Positions 51,883 to 61,159 of a stretch of DNA of 64,000 bases are shown piece after piece (the first letter of the stretch is position 1; the number at the start of each line of letters is the position of its first letter). Origin of the DNA: Mycobacterium sp. 852013-51886_SCH5428379 (lineage in GTDB: Bacteria; Actinomycetota; Actinomycetes; Mycobacteriales; Mycobacteriaceae); the NCBI RefSeq assembly GCF_001665575.1, contig NZ_LZSU01000017.1, positions 1 to 64,000 of the forward strand, written 5' to 3'. The position numbers and the translations under genes were made by a program. The notes under the pieces were generated by a model. That model was given only the letters and a program-made list of their open reading frames with translations. It was not told where the DNA came from and searched no databases.

Positions 51883-54309
51883 ATGCCCAAAGTCGTCGTG
51901 ATCGGTGCCGGAATCGTCGGCACCTCACTGGCCGACGAGTTGACGGCCAGAGGGGTCACCGATCTCACGGTCGTCGACCGCGGCCCCCTGTTCGCCACCG
52001 GCGGCTCGACCTCGCACGCGCCAGGACTGGTTTTCCAGACCAACCCTTCGAAGACCATGACCGCGTTCGCGCGCTACACCGTCGAGAAGTTCCGCGCGCT
52101 GGACCATCCGGACGGGTGGGCGTTCAATCCGGTCGGTGGCCTCGAGGTGGCCACCACCGCCGAACGATGGGCGGATCTGCACCGCAAGGCCGGGTGGGCG
52201 CAGGCATGGGGGATCGATGGCCGGCTCGTCACCGCCGACGAATGCGTCGCGCTGCACCCGCTTCTCGACCGCGACCGCATCCTCGGGGGCTTTCACACCC
52301 CCGGCGACGGGCTGGCCAAAGCGGTGCGCGCGGCCGAGGCCCAGGCCCGCCGCGCGATCGCCCGTGGCGCGACATTCCGCCCGCACACCGAGGTGCTGGG
52401 GGTGACCGACCACGCCGGTCGGGTCACCGGCGTGCGCACGTCGTCCGGGGACATCGAGGCGGACATCGTGGTGTGCGCTGCGGGATTCTGGGGCGCCCAA
52501 CTCGCCGAGCAGGTCGGGTTGGTGGTCCCGCTGGTGCCGATGGCGCATCAGTACGCCCGCACCGGTCAGATCCCGGCGCTGGTCGGCCGCAACACCGAAC
52601 TCAGCGAGGCGGGTCTCCCGATCCTGCGCCACCAGGACGCCGATCTGTATTTCCGCGAACACGTCGACCGCATCGGCATCGGTTCGTACGCGCACCGGCC
52701 CATGCCGGTCGACATGTCCACCCTGATGGCCGACACCGCCGACGAGGCCATGCCCTCGATGTTGCCGTTCACCGACGACGACTTCAGCCCCGCGTGGCGC
52801 GATGCCGTCGAATTGCTTCCCACGCTGAATGATTCGAAGGTCGAAGAGGCGTTCAACGGCATCTTCTCGTTCACCCCGGACGGCTTCTCCATCATGGGCG
52901 AACACCGCGACCTGGCCGGCTTCTGGGTGGCAGAGGCGGTGTGGGTGACCCACTCGGCGGGTGTGGCGAAAGCGACGGCCGAGTGGATCGTCGAGGGCAC
53001 CCCGTCGCTCGATGTCAGCGAATGCGACCTCTACCGTTTCGAGGACGTGGCCCGCAGCCCTGAGTTCGTCCTGCAGACCAGTTCGCAGGCGTTCGTCGAG
53101 GTGTACGACATCGTCCACCCCCATCAGTACCGGGAGGCGTTGCGCGGCCTGCGGACCAGCCCGTTCCACGACCGGCACCGCGATCTCGGCGCTCACTTCT
53201 ACGAGGGTGGGGGATGGGAGCGACCGGCCTGGTTCGGGGCCAACGCCGGATTGCTCGACGGCCTGGAGATCCCGCCGCGCGACGACTGGGCCGCGCGGTT
53301 CTGGTCGCCCATCTCGATCGCGGAGGCGAAGGCGACCCGCGACCGGGTGGCGATGTACGACATGACACCGCTGACCCGGTACGAGGTCGCTGGTCCCGGC
53401 GCCGCGGCGTTCCTGCAACGGATGACCACCAACAACGTCGACAAGAGCGTCGGGTCGGTCACCTACACCCTGATGCTCGACGAGGCAGGCGGTATCCGCA
53501 GCGATCTGACCGTCGCCCGACTCGGTCCGACCATCTTCCAGGTGGGCGCCAACTCGCCGCGCGACTTCGACTGGCTGGAACGGCACCGGCCCGACGACGT
53601 GACACTGCGCGACATCACCGGAGCCACCTGCTGTGTCGGCGTATGGGGCCCGAGCGCGCGGGACATGGTGGCGCCGCTGTGCCGCGACGATCTGTCCCAC
53701 AGCGCGTTCCGCTACTTCCGCGCCGTGAGCACCCATCTCGGCGCCATCCCCGTGACGATGATGCGGGTGTCCTACGTCGGCGAACTGGGCTGGGAGATCT
53801 ACGCCGGCGCGGAATACGGCGCCGCGCTGTGGGATCTACTCTTCGAGGCGGGCCAGAACCACGGTGTGATCGCGGCGGGCCGCGTCGCCTTCAACAGCCT
53901 GCGCATCGAGAAGGGCTACCGCAGCTGGGGCACCGATATGACGACCGAGCACCGGCCCGACGCCGCCGGGCTGGGGTTCGCCGTCCGGATGGACAAGGGC
54001 GACTTCATCGGCCGGGCCGCCCTCGAGCGGGCCGCTGCGTCACCGAAGTCGTTGCGCAGCATCGTCTTCGACACAGCGGATGCGGTCGTTCTCGGTAAGG
54101 AGCCGGTGTACCTGGCCGGTGCCTGCGCCGGATACGTGACCAGCGCCGGATACTCGGCCACGATCGGGCGCACCATCGCCTACGCGTGGCTGCCCGCAGG
54201 CGTCGGCACCGGCGCCGCGGTGACGGTCGACTACCGCGGAGACCACCTCTGCGCCACCGTCTGCGACGAGCCGGTGGTCGACCCCGACATGCTGCGAATC
54301 CGGAGATAG
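51883..54309 (+). CDS. Dimethylglycine dehydrogenase-like FAD/folate enzyme
   Basis: An 808-residue two-module protein. The N-terminal DAO-type FAD domain starts [17 protein letters not shown] (about 1-385), and a C-terminal FAO/GcvT-like tetrahydrofolate domain covers about 440-800 ([27 protein letters not shown]). This layout is that of dimethylglycine dehydrogenase or related demethylases that oxidise an N-methyl group and pass formaldehyde to folate. The context (Rieske oxygenase making dimethylglycine, then a sarcosine oxidase) favours dimethylglycine as substrate. An open frame runs upstream through the terminator; the ATG at 51883 is the first reasonable start. Confidence 0.88.
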   Translation: MPKVVVIGAGIVGTSLADELTARGVTDLTVVDRGPLFATGGSTSHAPGLVFQTNPSKTMTAFARYTVEKFRALDHPDGWAFNPVGGLEVATTAERWADLHRKAGWAQAWGIDGRLVTADECVALHPLLDRDRILGGFHTPGDGLAKAVRAAEAQARRAIARGATFRPHTEVLGVTDHAGRVTGVRTSSGDIEADIVVCAAGFWGAQLAEQVGLVVPLVPMAHQYARTGQIPALVGRNTELSEAGLPILRHQDADLYFREHVDRIGIGSYAHRPMPVDMSTLMADTADEAMPSMLPFTDDDFSPAWRDAVELLPTLNDSKVEEAFNGIFSFTPDGFSIMGEHRDLAGFWVAEAVWVTHSAGVAKATAEWIVEGTPSLDVSECDLYRFEDVARSPEFVLQTSSQAFVEVYDIVHPHQYREALRGLRTSPFHDRHRDLGAHFYEGGGWERPAWFGANAGLLDGLEIPPRDDWAARFWSPISIAEAKATRDRVAMYDMTPLTRYEVAGPGAAAFLQRMTTNNVDKSVGSVTYTLMLDEAGGIRSDLTVARLGPTIFQVGANSPRDFDWLERHRPDDVTLRDITGATCCVGVWGPSARDMVAPLCRDDLSHSAFRYFRAVSTHLGAIPVTMMRVSYVGELGWEIYAGAEYGAALWDLLFEAGQNHGVIAAGRVAFNSLRIEKGYRSWGTDMTTEHRPDAAGLGFAVRMDKGDFIGRAALERAAASPKSLRSIVFDTADAVVLGKEPVYLAGACAGYVTSAGYSATIGRTIAYAWLPAGVGTGAAVTVDYRGDHLCATVCDEPVVDPDMLRIRR

Positions 54310-54311
54310 CC

Positions 54312-55457
54312 ATGGCCCACACGTCGCACGCGGACGTCATCGTGATCGGCCTGGGCGGGATGGGCAGCGCCGCCGCCTACCATCTGGCCGCCCGCGGGCA
54401 ACGGGTCATCGGGCTGGAGAAGTTCACCCCGGCCCACGATCGCGGTTCGAGCCACGGCGGTTCCCGCATCATCCGGCAGTCCTACTTCGAGGACCCGGCA
54501 TACGTGCCGCTGCTGCTGCGCGCCTACGAACTCTGGGACAAGTTGGCCGCGGATTCGGGCCGCGAGGTGTACCGGATGACCGGCGGTCTGTTCCTCGGCG
54601 CCCCGGACTGTCTGACGGTCGCCGGCAGCCTGCGGGCGAGCCGGGAATGGGGGCTGCCGCACAAGATGCTCGACGCGGCCGAGATCGCCTCGCGGTTCCC
54701 GACGTTGACCCCGAACCCGGGTGATGTGGCGCTGTACGAGGCGAAAGCCGGTTTCGCCCGGCCGGAGACGACCGTGCAGGCGCACCTGGATCTCGCCGCG
54801 CAGGCCGGGGCCGATCTGCGCTTCGGTGAGGAGGTGACGGGCTGGGCCGAGACGCCGCACGGTGTCGCGGTGACGACCGCGGCAGGCACCTACCGGGCCG
54901 GTCAGGTGGTGATCTGCCCCGGCGCTTGGGCGCCGAACCTACTGGCGCAGTTCGGGATTCCGATCACCGTCGAACGGCAGGTGCTGTACTGGTTCGATCC
55001 TGTCGGCGGCACGACGCCGTTCGAGCAGCACCCGATCTTCATCTCCGAGGACGCGGCCGGCGCGCAGGTCTACGGATTTCCCGCCATCGACGGTCCGGGC
55101 GGTGGTGTCAAGGTGGCCTTCTTCCGTAACGGTGTCGAGTGCACCCCCGAGACGATCGACCGCACCGTGTACGACGAAGAGGTCGACGAGATGCGCCGGG
55201 AGATCGTGCGCCTGCTGCCGGCGCTGGACGGGCCGCTGCTGCATTCGGCGACCTGCATGTACTCGAACACCCCCGATCAGCATTTTGTCATCGCGCGCCA
55301 TCCCGACGCGGCCAATGTGACCGTGGCGTGCGGATTCTCCGGCCACGGCTTCAAATTCGTACCGGTGGTAGGGGAGATCCTCGCCGACCTGGCCAGCACC
55401 GGCACCACCGCACATCCGATCGCGCTGTTCGACCCCCGCAGGCTGGTGACCTCATGA
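54312..55457 (+). CDS. Monomeric sarcosine oxidase / N-methyltryptophan oxidase family
   Basis: A 381-residue flavoprotein of the MSOX/MTOX group. FAD motif [18 protein letters not shown] near residue 9, then [16 protein letters not shown] around 48. The covalent FAD-linking Cys is C315 in [14 protein letters not shown], the same number as in the Bacillus enzyme as I recall. The C-terminal [15 protein letters not shown] signature is intact. It would oxidise sarcosine to glycine, formaldehyde and hydrogen peroxide. It starts two bases after the dimethylglycine dehydrogenase-like gene and overlaps the next gene by ATGA. Confidence 0.9.
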   Translation: MAHTSHADVIVIGLGGMGSAAAYHLAARGQRVIGLEKFTPAHDRGSSHGGSRIIRQSYFEDPAYVPLLLRAYELWDKLAADSGREVYRMTGGLFLGAPDCLTVAGSLRASREWGLPHKMLDAAEIASRFPTLTPNPGDVALYEAKAGFARPETTVQAHLDLAAQAGADLRFGEEVTGWAETPHGVAVTTAAGTYRAGQVVICPGAWAPNLLAQFGIPITVERQVLYWFDPVGGTTPFEQHPIFISEDAAGAQVYGFPAIDGPGGGVKVAFFRNGVECTPETIDRTVYDEEVDEMRREIVRLLPALDGPLLHSATCMYSNTPDQHFVIARHPDAANVTVACGFSGHGFKFVPVVGEILADLASTGTTAHPIALFDPRRLVTS

Positions 55458-56614
55458 CCGAACTGGCAGTCAATCCGACGTCGGCGCTGCTGGCCACCCT
55501 CAGCGGCGAGTACTACACCAGTCCGGCAGTGTTCGCCGCCGAGCAGGAGCGCATCTTCGAGAACATGTGGTTCTGCGCGGCCCACTCGGCGGACCTGGCG
55601 TTGCCCGGCAAGTTCAAGAAGGTTCAGGTGGGCCGTGAGAGCATCCTGATCCTGCGCGCGCGGGACGGCGTACTACGGGCGTTCCTCAATGTCTGTCGGC
55701 ATCGCGGCGCACAGCTGTGCACCGAGTCCGAGGGCCAGGTCAAGCGCAGCATCCGCTGTCCGTACCACTCCTGGAACTACGCACTGGACGGCAAGCTGAT
55801 GGCCGCCCCGAACATCGGCACCCTCACCGACGAGACCGGCGCGGGGATCGACCGCTACAAGTACGGCATGGTGCCGGTGGCGCTCACCGAATGGCTCGGA
55901 TACGCCTGGGTGTGCCTGTCGGACACACCGCCCCCGTTCGACGACGTCGTCGCCGACGTGACGAGAACCCTGGGAGACGCTGAGGCCATCGACCGCTACG
56001 GGATCGGCGGTCTGGAGGTGGGCCGGCGGATCGTCTACGACGTCGCGGCCAACTGGAAATTGATCGTCGAGAACTTCATGGAGTGCTACCACTGCAGCTC
56101 CATTCACCCCGAACTCGTCGACGTGCTGCCCGAGTTCGCCCGCGGTGTGGCCGCGCAGGCCAGCGACGGCCAGGGAGCCGAGTTCGGTTCGGAGATCGAT
56201 GGGTTCACCATCGACGGTTCGGAGGGATTCGACCGGCTGCCCGGCATCTCACCCGAGCAGGACCGCCGCTACTACGCGATCACCGTGCGGCCCAGCGTCT
56301 TCGTGAACCTGGTGCCCGACCACATCATCTTCCACCGGATGTATCCCCTGGCCGCCGACCGCACCGTGGTCGAATGCGACTGGCTCTATGCCCCGGACGT
56401 GGTGACGACGGGCCGCGACGTCTCCCACTCGGTCGAGCTGTTCCACCGGGTGAACCAGCAGGACTTCGAGGCGTGCGAACGCACCCAGCCGGCGATGTCG
56501 TCGCGCGCCTACCGGCACGGCGGTGTGCTCGTACCTGCCGAACACCACCTCGCGGAGTTCCATCAATGGGTAGTGTCCCGTCTCGGCACGTCGGACGGCA
56601 GCGCAAGGGGCTAG
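55454..56614 (+). CDS. Rieske non-heme iron oxygenase (glycine betaine demethylase-like)
   Basis: A 386-residue oxygenase alpha subunit. The Rieske ligands are C81, H83 (CRHRG), C102 and H105 (CPYHSWNY). The mononuclear iron site has H213 and H218 in [16 protein letters not shown] plus a later Asp. Its closest functional types are choline monooxygenase, glycine betaine monooxygenase (GbcA) and stachydrine or carnitine oxygenases. With BADH, dimethylglycine dehydrogenase-like and sarcosine oxidase genes beside it, demethylation of glycine betaine to dimethylglycine is the best guess. The matching ferredoxin reductase (GbcB type) is not encoded in this cluster. Confidence 0.88.
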   Translation: MTELAVNPTSALLATLSGEYYTSPAVFAAEQERIFENMWFCAAHSADLALPGKFKKVQVGRESILILRARDGVLRAFLNVCRHRGAQLCTESEGQVKRSIRCPYHSWNYALDGKLMAAPNIGTLTDETGAGIDRYKYGMVPVALTEWLGYAWVCLSDTPPPFDDVVADVTRTLGDAEAIDRYGIGGLEVGRRIVYDVAANWKLIVENFMECYHCSSIHPELVDVLPEFARGVAAQASDGQGAEFGSEIDGFTIDGSEGFDRLPGISPEQDRRYYAITVRPSVFVNLVPDHIIFHRMYPLAADRTVVECDWLYAPDVVTTGRDVSHSVELFHRVNQQDFEACERTQPAMSSRAYRHGGVLVPAEHHLAEFHQWVVSRLGTSDGSARG

Positions 56615-56618
56615 ACCC

Positions 56619-58112
56619 ATGGACGGTGAACCGGACCTCCTGATCGGGGGGTCGTGGCAGTCGGCGTGCGACGGCGGCCGACGGGACATCGTCAACCCGG
56701 CCGACGGAAGCATCGCCGCCACCGTCGACGAGGCCCACCCCGACGACGCCACCGCAGCGATCGCCGCCGCCCGCTCCGCGTTCGACCACGGCGCGTGGCC
56801 GGCCACCCCGGTCGCCGAACGCTGCGCACTGCTTGACCGGGTCGCCGACCTGCTGGCCCGGGACAAGGAAGCACTATCCCTGCTGGAGACCCGCGACACC
56901 GGAAAGACCCTCGCCGAGAGCCGGATCGACATCGACGACGTCATCTCGGTGTTCCGGTACTACGCGCGACTGGCGGCCGTGCAGGCCGACCGCGTCGTCG
57001 ACGTCGGCGATCCCGAGGTGATCAGCCGGGTGGTCCGCGAACCGATCGGCGTCTGCGTGCTCATCGCACCGTGGAACTATCCGCTGTTGCAGATGTCCTG
57101 GAAGGTCGCGCCCGCGCTCGCTGCCGGGTGCACGCTGGTCATGAAACCCAGCGAGGTCACCCCACTGTCGACGATCGCGTTCACCCGGCTGCTCGAAGAG
57201 GCCGGCAGTCCCGCCGGCGTGGTGAACCTGGTGCAGGGCAGCGGAGCCCGCCTCGGACCCGCTCTGACCGACACAGCGGACGTCGACCTCATCTCGTTCA
57301 CCGGAGGTGTGGCCACCGGCCGCGTCATCGCCGAGACCGCTGCCAAGCACGTCACCAAGGTCGCGCTCGAACTGGGCGGGAAGAACCCGCACATCGTGTT
57401 CGCCGACGCCGTGACCAACGACGCCGATTTCGACGCATCGGTCGACCACGTCCTGACCGGTGTGTTCCTGCACTCCGGTCAGGTGTGTTCGGCCGGCACC
57501 CGGCTGATCATCGAGGAGTCCATCGCCGACGACTTCGTCGCCGCACTCGCCGACCGCGCGGCGCGCATCCGTGTCGGCGACGGCCTCGACCCCACCAGCG
57601 AGACCGGGCCGCTGGTCTCCGAACAGCACCGCGCCAAGGTCGAAGACTATGTCGCGCTGGGTCTTTCCGAAGGGGCCACGCTGGTGTGTGGGGGCCGGCG
57701 GCCCGATGATCCGGCGTTGGCGACAGGCAGCTTCTACCTGCCCACGATCTTCGACGGGTGCGACCGGTCGATGCGCATCGTCACCGAGGAGACCTTCGGC
57801 CCCATCCTGACCGTCGAACGGTTCACCGAGGAGGCCGAGGCGATCATGCTCGGCAACGACACGCACTACGGTCTCGCGGCGGGCGTCCGGACCTCCGACG
57901 CCGCCCGGGGCGAACGGGTCGTACGCGCTCTGCGGCACGGCACGGTGTGGCTCAACGACTTCGGCTACTACACCGCCGCCGCGGAGTGGGGCGGCTACGG
58001 GAAGTCGGGCAACGGACGTGAGCTCGGTCCGGCTGGGCTCGCCGAATACCAGGAACTCAAACACATCTGGCACAACACGGCGACGCGGCCGGCGGGCTGG
58101 TTCAAAGGCTAG
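56619..58112 (+). CDS. betB: Betaine-aldehyde dehydrogenase
   Basis: A 497-residue NAD(P)-dependent aldehyde dehydrogenase. General base E251 (LELGGKNPHIVF) and nucleophile C290 (SGQVCSAGTRL) are present, as is the NAD-binding region ending SFTGGVATGRVIA. The C-terminal GKSGNGRELGPAGLAEYQE is typical of the BADH/GbsA branch. It would oxidise betaine aldehyde to glycine betaine. It begins five bases after the oxygenase gene in the same operon. Confidence 0.9.
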   Translation: MDGEPDLLIGGSWQSACDGGRRDIVNPADGSIAATVDEAHPDDATAAIAAARSAFDHGAWPATPVAERCALLDRVADLLARDKEALSLLETRDTGKTLAESRIDIDDVISVFRYYARLAAVQADRVVDVGDPEVISRVVREPIGVCVLIAPWNYPLLQMSWKVAPALAAGCTLVMKPSEVTPLSTIAFTRLLEEAGSPAGVVNLVQGSGARLGPALTDTADVDLISFTGGVATGRVIAETAAKHVTKVALELGGKNPHIVFADAVTNDADFDASVDHVLTGVFLHSGQVCSAGTRLIIEESIADDFVAALADRAARIRVGDGLDPTSETGPLVSEQHRAKVEDYVALGLSEGATLVCGGRRPDDPALATGSFYLPTIFDGCDRSMRIVTEETFGPILTVERFTEEAEAIMLGNDTHYGLAAGVRTSDAARGERVVRALRHGTVWLNDFGYYTAAAEWGGYGKSGNGRELGPAGLAEYQELKHIWHNTATRPAGWFKG

Positions 58113-58122
58113 GAGACACGTC

Positions 58123-59643
58123 ATGGTCATCAAGGACGCGCATGCCGACAGCGGGATGGAGGACTTCGGTTACCGCGAGTCGCTCGACCGCAGCATCGGC
58201 AAGTTCGCCAGCTTCGCCGCCGGGGTCAGCTACATCTCGATCCTCACCGGCACCTTCCAGCTGTTCTACTTCGGCTTCGGCACCGCGGGCCCGGCGTACC
58301 TGTGGTCGTGGCCGATCGTCTTCGTCGGCCAGATGGCGGTCGCGCTGTGCTTCATGGAACTCGCCGCGAAATACCCGGTCGCGGGCTCGGTTTACAACTG
58401 GAGCAAGAAGCTGGCCAGCAGACTCGTCGGCTGGGTATCGGGCTGGCTGATGCTGACCGCCTCGATCGTCACGATCTCCGCGGTGGCGCTGGCCTATCAA
58501 CTGAACCTTCCGCGGCTGTGGAGCGGCTTCCAGATCATCGGCGACGGCAGCGACAACGCCTCCTATGCCGCCAATGCCGTTCTGCTCGGCACGATCCTGA
58601 TCGCGTTCACCACCCTGGTGAACGCACTCGGCGTGCGGCTCATGGCGATGATCAACAGCAGCGGCGTGTTCATCGAACTCATCGCCGCTGTTCTCATCGT
58701 CGTGCTGCTGGCGGTCAACCTGCAGAACAGTCCCGAGGTCTTCTTCTCCACCAACGGTTATGGCGCCGGCGAGAGCATGGGATACCTCGGCGTGTTCCTG
58801 ATCGCGTCGCTGGCGTCGGGTTACGTGATGTACGGATTCGACACCGCCAGTTCGCTCGGTGAGGAGACGGTGGAGCCGCGGCGCACCGCGCCCAAGGCGA
58901 TCGCGCGGGCGATTCTCGCGTCGTTCGTGATCGGCGGCGGCATCCTGGTGTTCGCGGTGCTGGCGGCCCCGAACCTGGAGGATCCGCAGTTGGGCGAGAG
59001 CTCCGGCGGTCTGCAGTACATCGTCGAGCAGGTCATGTGGGGACCGCTGGGCAAGATCTTCCTGGCCTGCATCGTCATCGCGGTGACGGTGTGCACGCTG
59101 GCGGTGCACACCGCGGCTATCCGGCTGACGTTCGCGATGGCGCGCGACAACGCGCTGCCGTTCGGCGAACGGCTGGCCACCGTCCATCCCAAGACGCAGA
59201 CGCCGATCATCCCCGCCGTCACGATCGGTGTCATCTCGGTGATCATCCTCGTCATCAACATCGGTCAGCCGAAGATCTTCACGGTGCTCACCTCGATCGC
59301 GATCATCATGATCTACCTGGCCTACCTGATGGTGACCGGTCCGCTGCTCAAGAAGCGGTTGCAGGGACAGTGGCCGCCCAAAGATCTGAAGGAGGGCGGC
59401 TATTTCACGATGGGCAGGTGGGGTCTGCCCGTGAACATCGTCGCGGTGGTGTGGGGGGTCGGGATGGCCCTCAACCTCGCGTGGCCGCGCGCGGTGGTGT
59501 ACGGCGAAGGGTGGTACTACGAGTGGGGCGCCTTCATCTACATCGGCGTGATCCTCGGCGCCGGTCTGCTCTGGTATTTCGTCAAGGGCCGCAACCACAT
59601 CGGGTGTCTGAAGTCCCACGCCGCGGAGTCGGTTGATGGCTGA
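58123..59643 (+). CDS. APC superfamily permease, putative choline/betaine uptake
   Basis: A 506-residue transporter with about 12 helices. The family start is SLDRSIGKFASFAAGVSYIS; helix 1 contains the unwound GVSYISILTG region, and YPVAGSVYNWSKKL follows helix 2, a signature of the amino acid-choline transporter subgroup. Choline and glycine betaine in actinobacteria are more often taken up by BCCT or ABC systems, so this APC carrier probably supplies the pathway substrate encoded around it. GGAGA precedes the ATG. The next gene overlaps its end by 8 nt. Confidence 0.88.
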   Translation: MVIKDAHADSGMEDFGYRESLDRSIGKFASFAAGVSYISILTGTFQLFYFGFGTAGPAYLWSWPIVFVGQMAVALCFMELAAKYPVAGSVYNWSKKLASRLVGWVSGWLMLTASIVTISAVALAYQLNLPRLWSGFQIIGDGSDNASYAANAVLLGTILIAFTTLVNALGVRLMAMINSSGVFIELIAAVLIVVLLAVNLQNSPEVFFSTNGYGAGESMGYLGVFLIASLASGYVMYGFDTASSLGEETVEPRRTAPKAIARAILASFVIGGGILVFAVLAAPNLEDPQLGESSGGLQYIVEQVMWGPLGKIFLACIVIAVTVCTLAVHTAAIRLTFAMARDNALPFGERLATVHPKTQTPIIPAVTIGVISVIILVINIGQPKIFTVLTSIAIIMIYLAYLMVTGPLLKKRLQGQWPPKDLKEGGYFTMGRWGLPVNIVAVVWGVGMALNLAWPRAVVYGEGWYYEWGAFIYIGVILGAGLLWYFVKGRNHIGCLKSHAAESVDG

Positions 59644-61153
59644 CGCCTTCGATTACGTCATCGCCGGTGGCGGAACTGCGGGATGTGTTCTGGCCGCGCG
59701 ATTGTCGGAGGATCCCGACGTCACGGTATGCCTGGTCGAGGCGGGTCCCTCCGACGTCGGTGACGACAAGATCCTGGTGTTGTCGGACTGGATGCACCTG
59801 CTGGACTCGGGCTACGACTGGGATTACCCGGTGGAACCGCAGGAACGCGGCAACTCGTTCATGCGGCACGCGCGGGCCAGGGTGCTCGGCGGCTGCTCCT
59901 CGCACAATTCGTGTATCGCCTTCCACCCGCCGGCCGAGGCGCTCGACGAATGGGTCACCATGGGCGCCGAGGGCTGGAGCGCCGCGGAGATCCTCCCCCT
60001 CACCCGGCGACTCATCGAGACGGTGGGACTGCGCGACGTGCCGCCCAACGATCCCTGCGGCGTCGCGGTTCTGGAGGCGGCAGCGCTGGTCGGGCTGCCG
60101 ACCGTTGAGTTCAACCGCGGCGAGACGGTGCGCAACGGCGCCGGCTGGTTCCAGATCAACGCCGACGACGACGGCATCCGCAACTCGACGTCCAAGTCGT
60201 TCCTGCACCCGATCCTCGACAGCCGTCGCAACCTGGAGATCCGTACCGACTGCTGGATCGCCGAGGTCCTGTTCGACGAGCAGCATGAAGCGACAGGTGT
60301 GCGCTATCAGCGGCCCGATCTGACCGGATACGACACCGTGACAGCGCGGCGCGAGGTGATCCTGTGCGCCGGCGCGATCGACACCCCGAAGTTGTTGATG
60401 CTGTCCGGGATCGGCCCGACGGCTCATCTGCGCGAGATGGGCATTCCGGTACGGGTGGACTCGCCCGGCGTCGGCGCGAACCTGGACGACCACGTCGAAG
60501 GACTGGTGTTCTGGGAGGCCGCCCGGCCCATGGTCGACACCTCCACGCAGTGGTGGGAGATCGGGCTGTTCGCGACCGTCGACGACGGTGTGGCCCAACC
60601 GGATCTGATGATGCACTACGGCAGCGTGCCGTTCGACATGAACACTCTGCGGCGCGGCTATCCCACCACCGACAACGGATTCTGCCTGACGCCCAACGTG
60701 ACCCAGGGCCGCAGCAGGGGCACAGTACGGCTGCGCACTCGGGACTTCCGGGACCGCGCCCGGGTTGATCCGCGCTACTTCACCGACCCGGACGGTTACG
60801 ACGAACGGATCATGCTGGCCGGGGTGCGGTTGGCTCGCCGAATCGCCGAACAGAAGCCGTTGGCGCAGTGGGTGGCCCGCGAACTCGCGCCGGGACCGGA
60901 CGCCACCACTGACGACGAACTGCTCGACTACATCCACCAGTGCCACAACACCGTCTACCACCCGGCGGCCACGGCGCGGATGGGCGCCGTGAACGACCCG
61001 ATGGCGGTCCTTGACCCGCAGCTGCGTGTCAAGGGGGTGTCGCGGCTGCGGGTCGTCGACGCCTCCGCGATGCCGAAACTACCTGCGGTCAACCCGAATA
61101 TCACCGTCATGACGATGGCGGAGAAGTGCGCTGATCTGATCCGGGCGGGCTGA
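59636..61153 (+). CDS. GMC-family oxidoreductase, probable choline dehydrogenase
   Basis: A 505-residue FAD enzyme of the glucose-methanol-choline family. FAD motif VIAGGGTAGCVLAARLSE is near residue 8, GMC signature 1 near RARVLGGCSSHN (about 80-92), signature 2 in GAIDTPKLLMLSGIGP (about 247), and the active-site His H442 in YHPAATARMG. It would oxidise choline to betaine aldehyde, the first step for the pathway in this operon. The ATG at 59636 overlaps the permease gene by 8 nt; a TTG directly upstream is less likely. Other alcohols remain possible substrates. Confidence 0.9.
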   Translation: MADAFDYVIAGGGTAGCVLAARLSEDPDVTVCLVEAGPSDVGDDKILVLSDWMHLLDSGYDWDYPVEPQERGNSFMRHARARVLGGCSSHNSCIAFHPPAEALDEWVTMGAEGWSAAEILPLTRRLIETVGLRDVPPNDPCGVAVLEAAALVGLPTVEFNRGETVRNGAGWFQINADDDGIRNSTSKSFLHPILDSRRNLEIRTDCWIAEVLFDEQHEATGVRYQRPDLTGYDTVTARREVILCAGAIDTPKLLMLSGIGPTAHLREMGIPVRVDSPGVGANLDDHVEGLVFWEAARPMVDTSTQWWEIGLFATVDDGVAQPDLMMHYGSVPFDMNTLRRGYPTTDNGFCLTPNVTQGRSRGTVRLRTRDFRDRARVDPRYFTDPDGYDERIMLAGVRLARRIAEQKPLAQWVARELAPGPDATTDDELLDYIHQCHNTVYHPAATARMGAVNDPMAVLDPQLRVKGVSRLRVVDASAMPKLPAVNPNITVMTMAEKCADLIRAG

Positions 61154-61159
61154 CCGGAC

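Noticed and set aside
51925..53736. A 603-residue frame antisense to the dimethylglycine dehydrogenase-like gene
   Set aside because: Shadow of a complete enzyme gene, with Arg/Asp/Val-biased composition.
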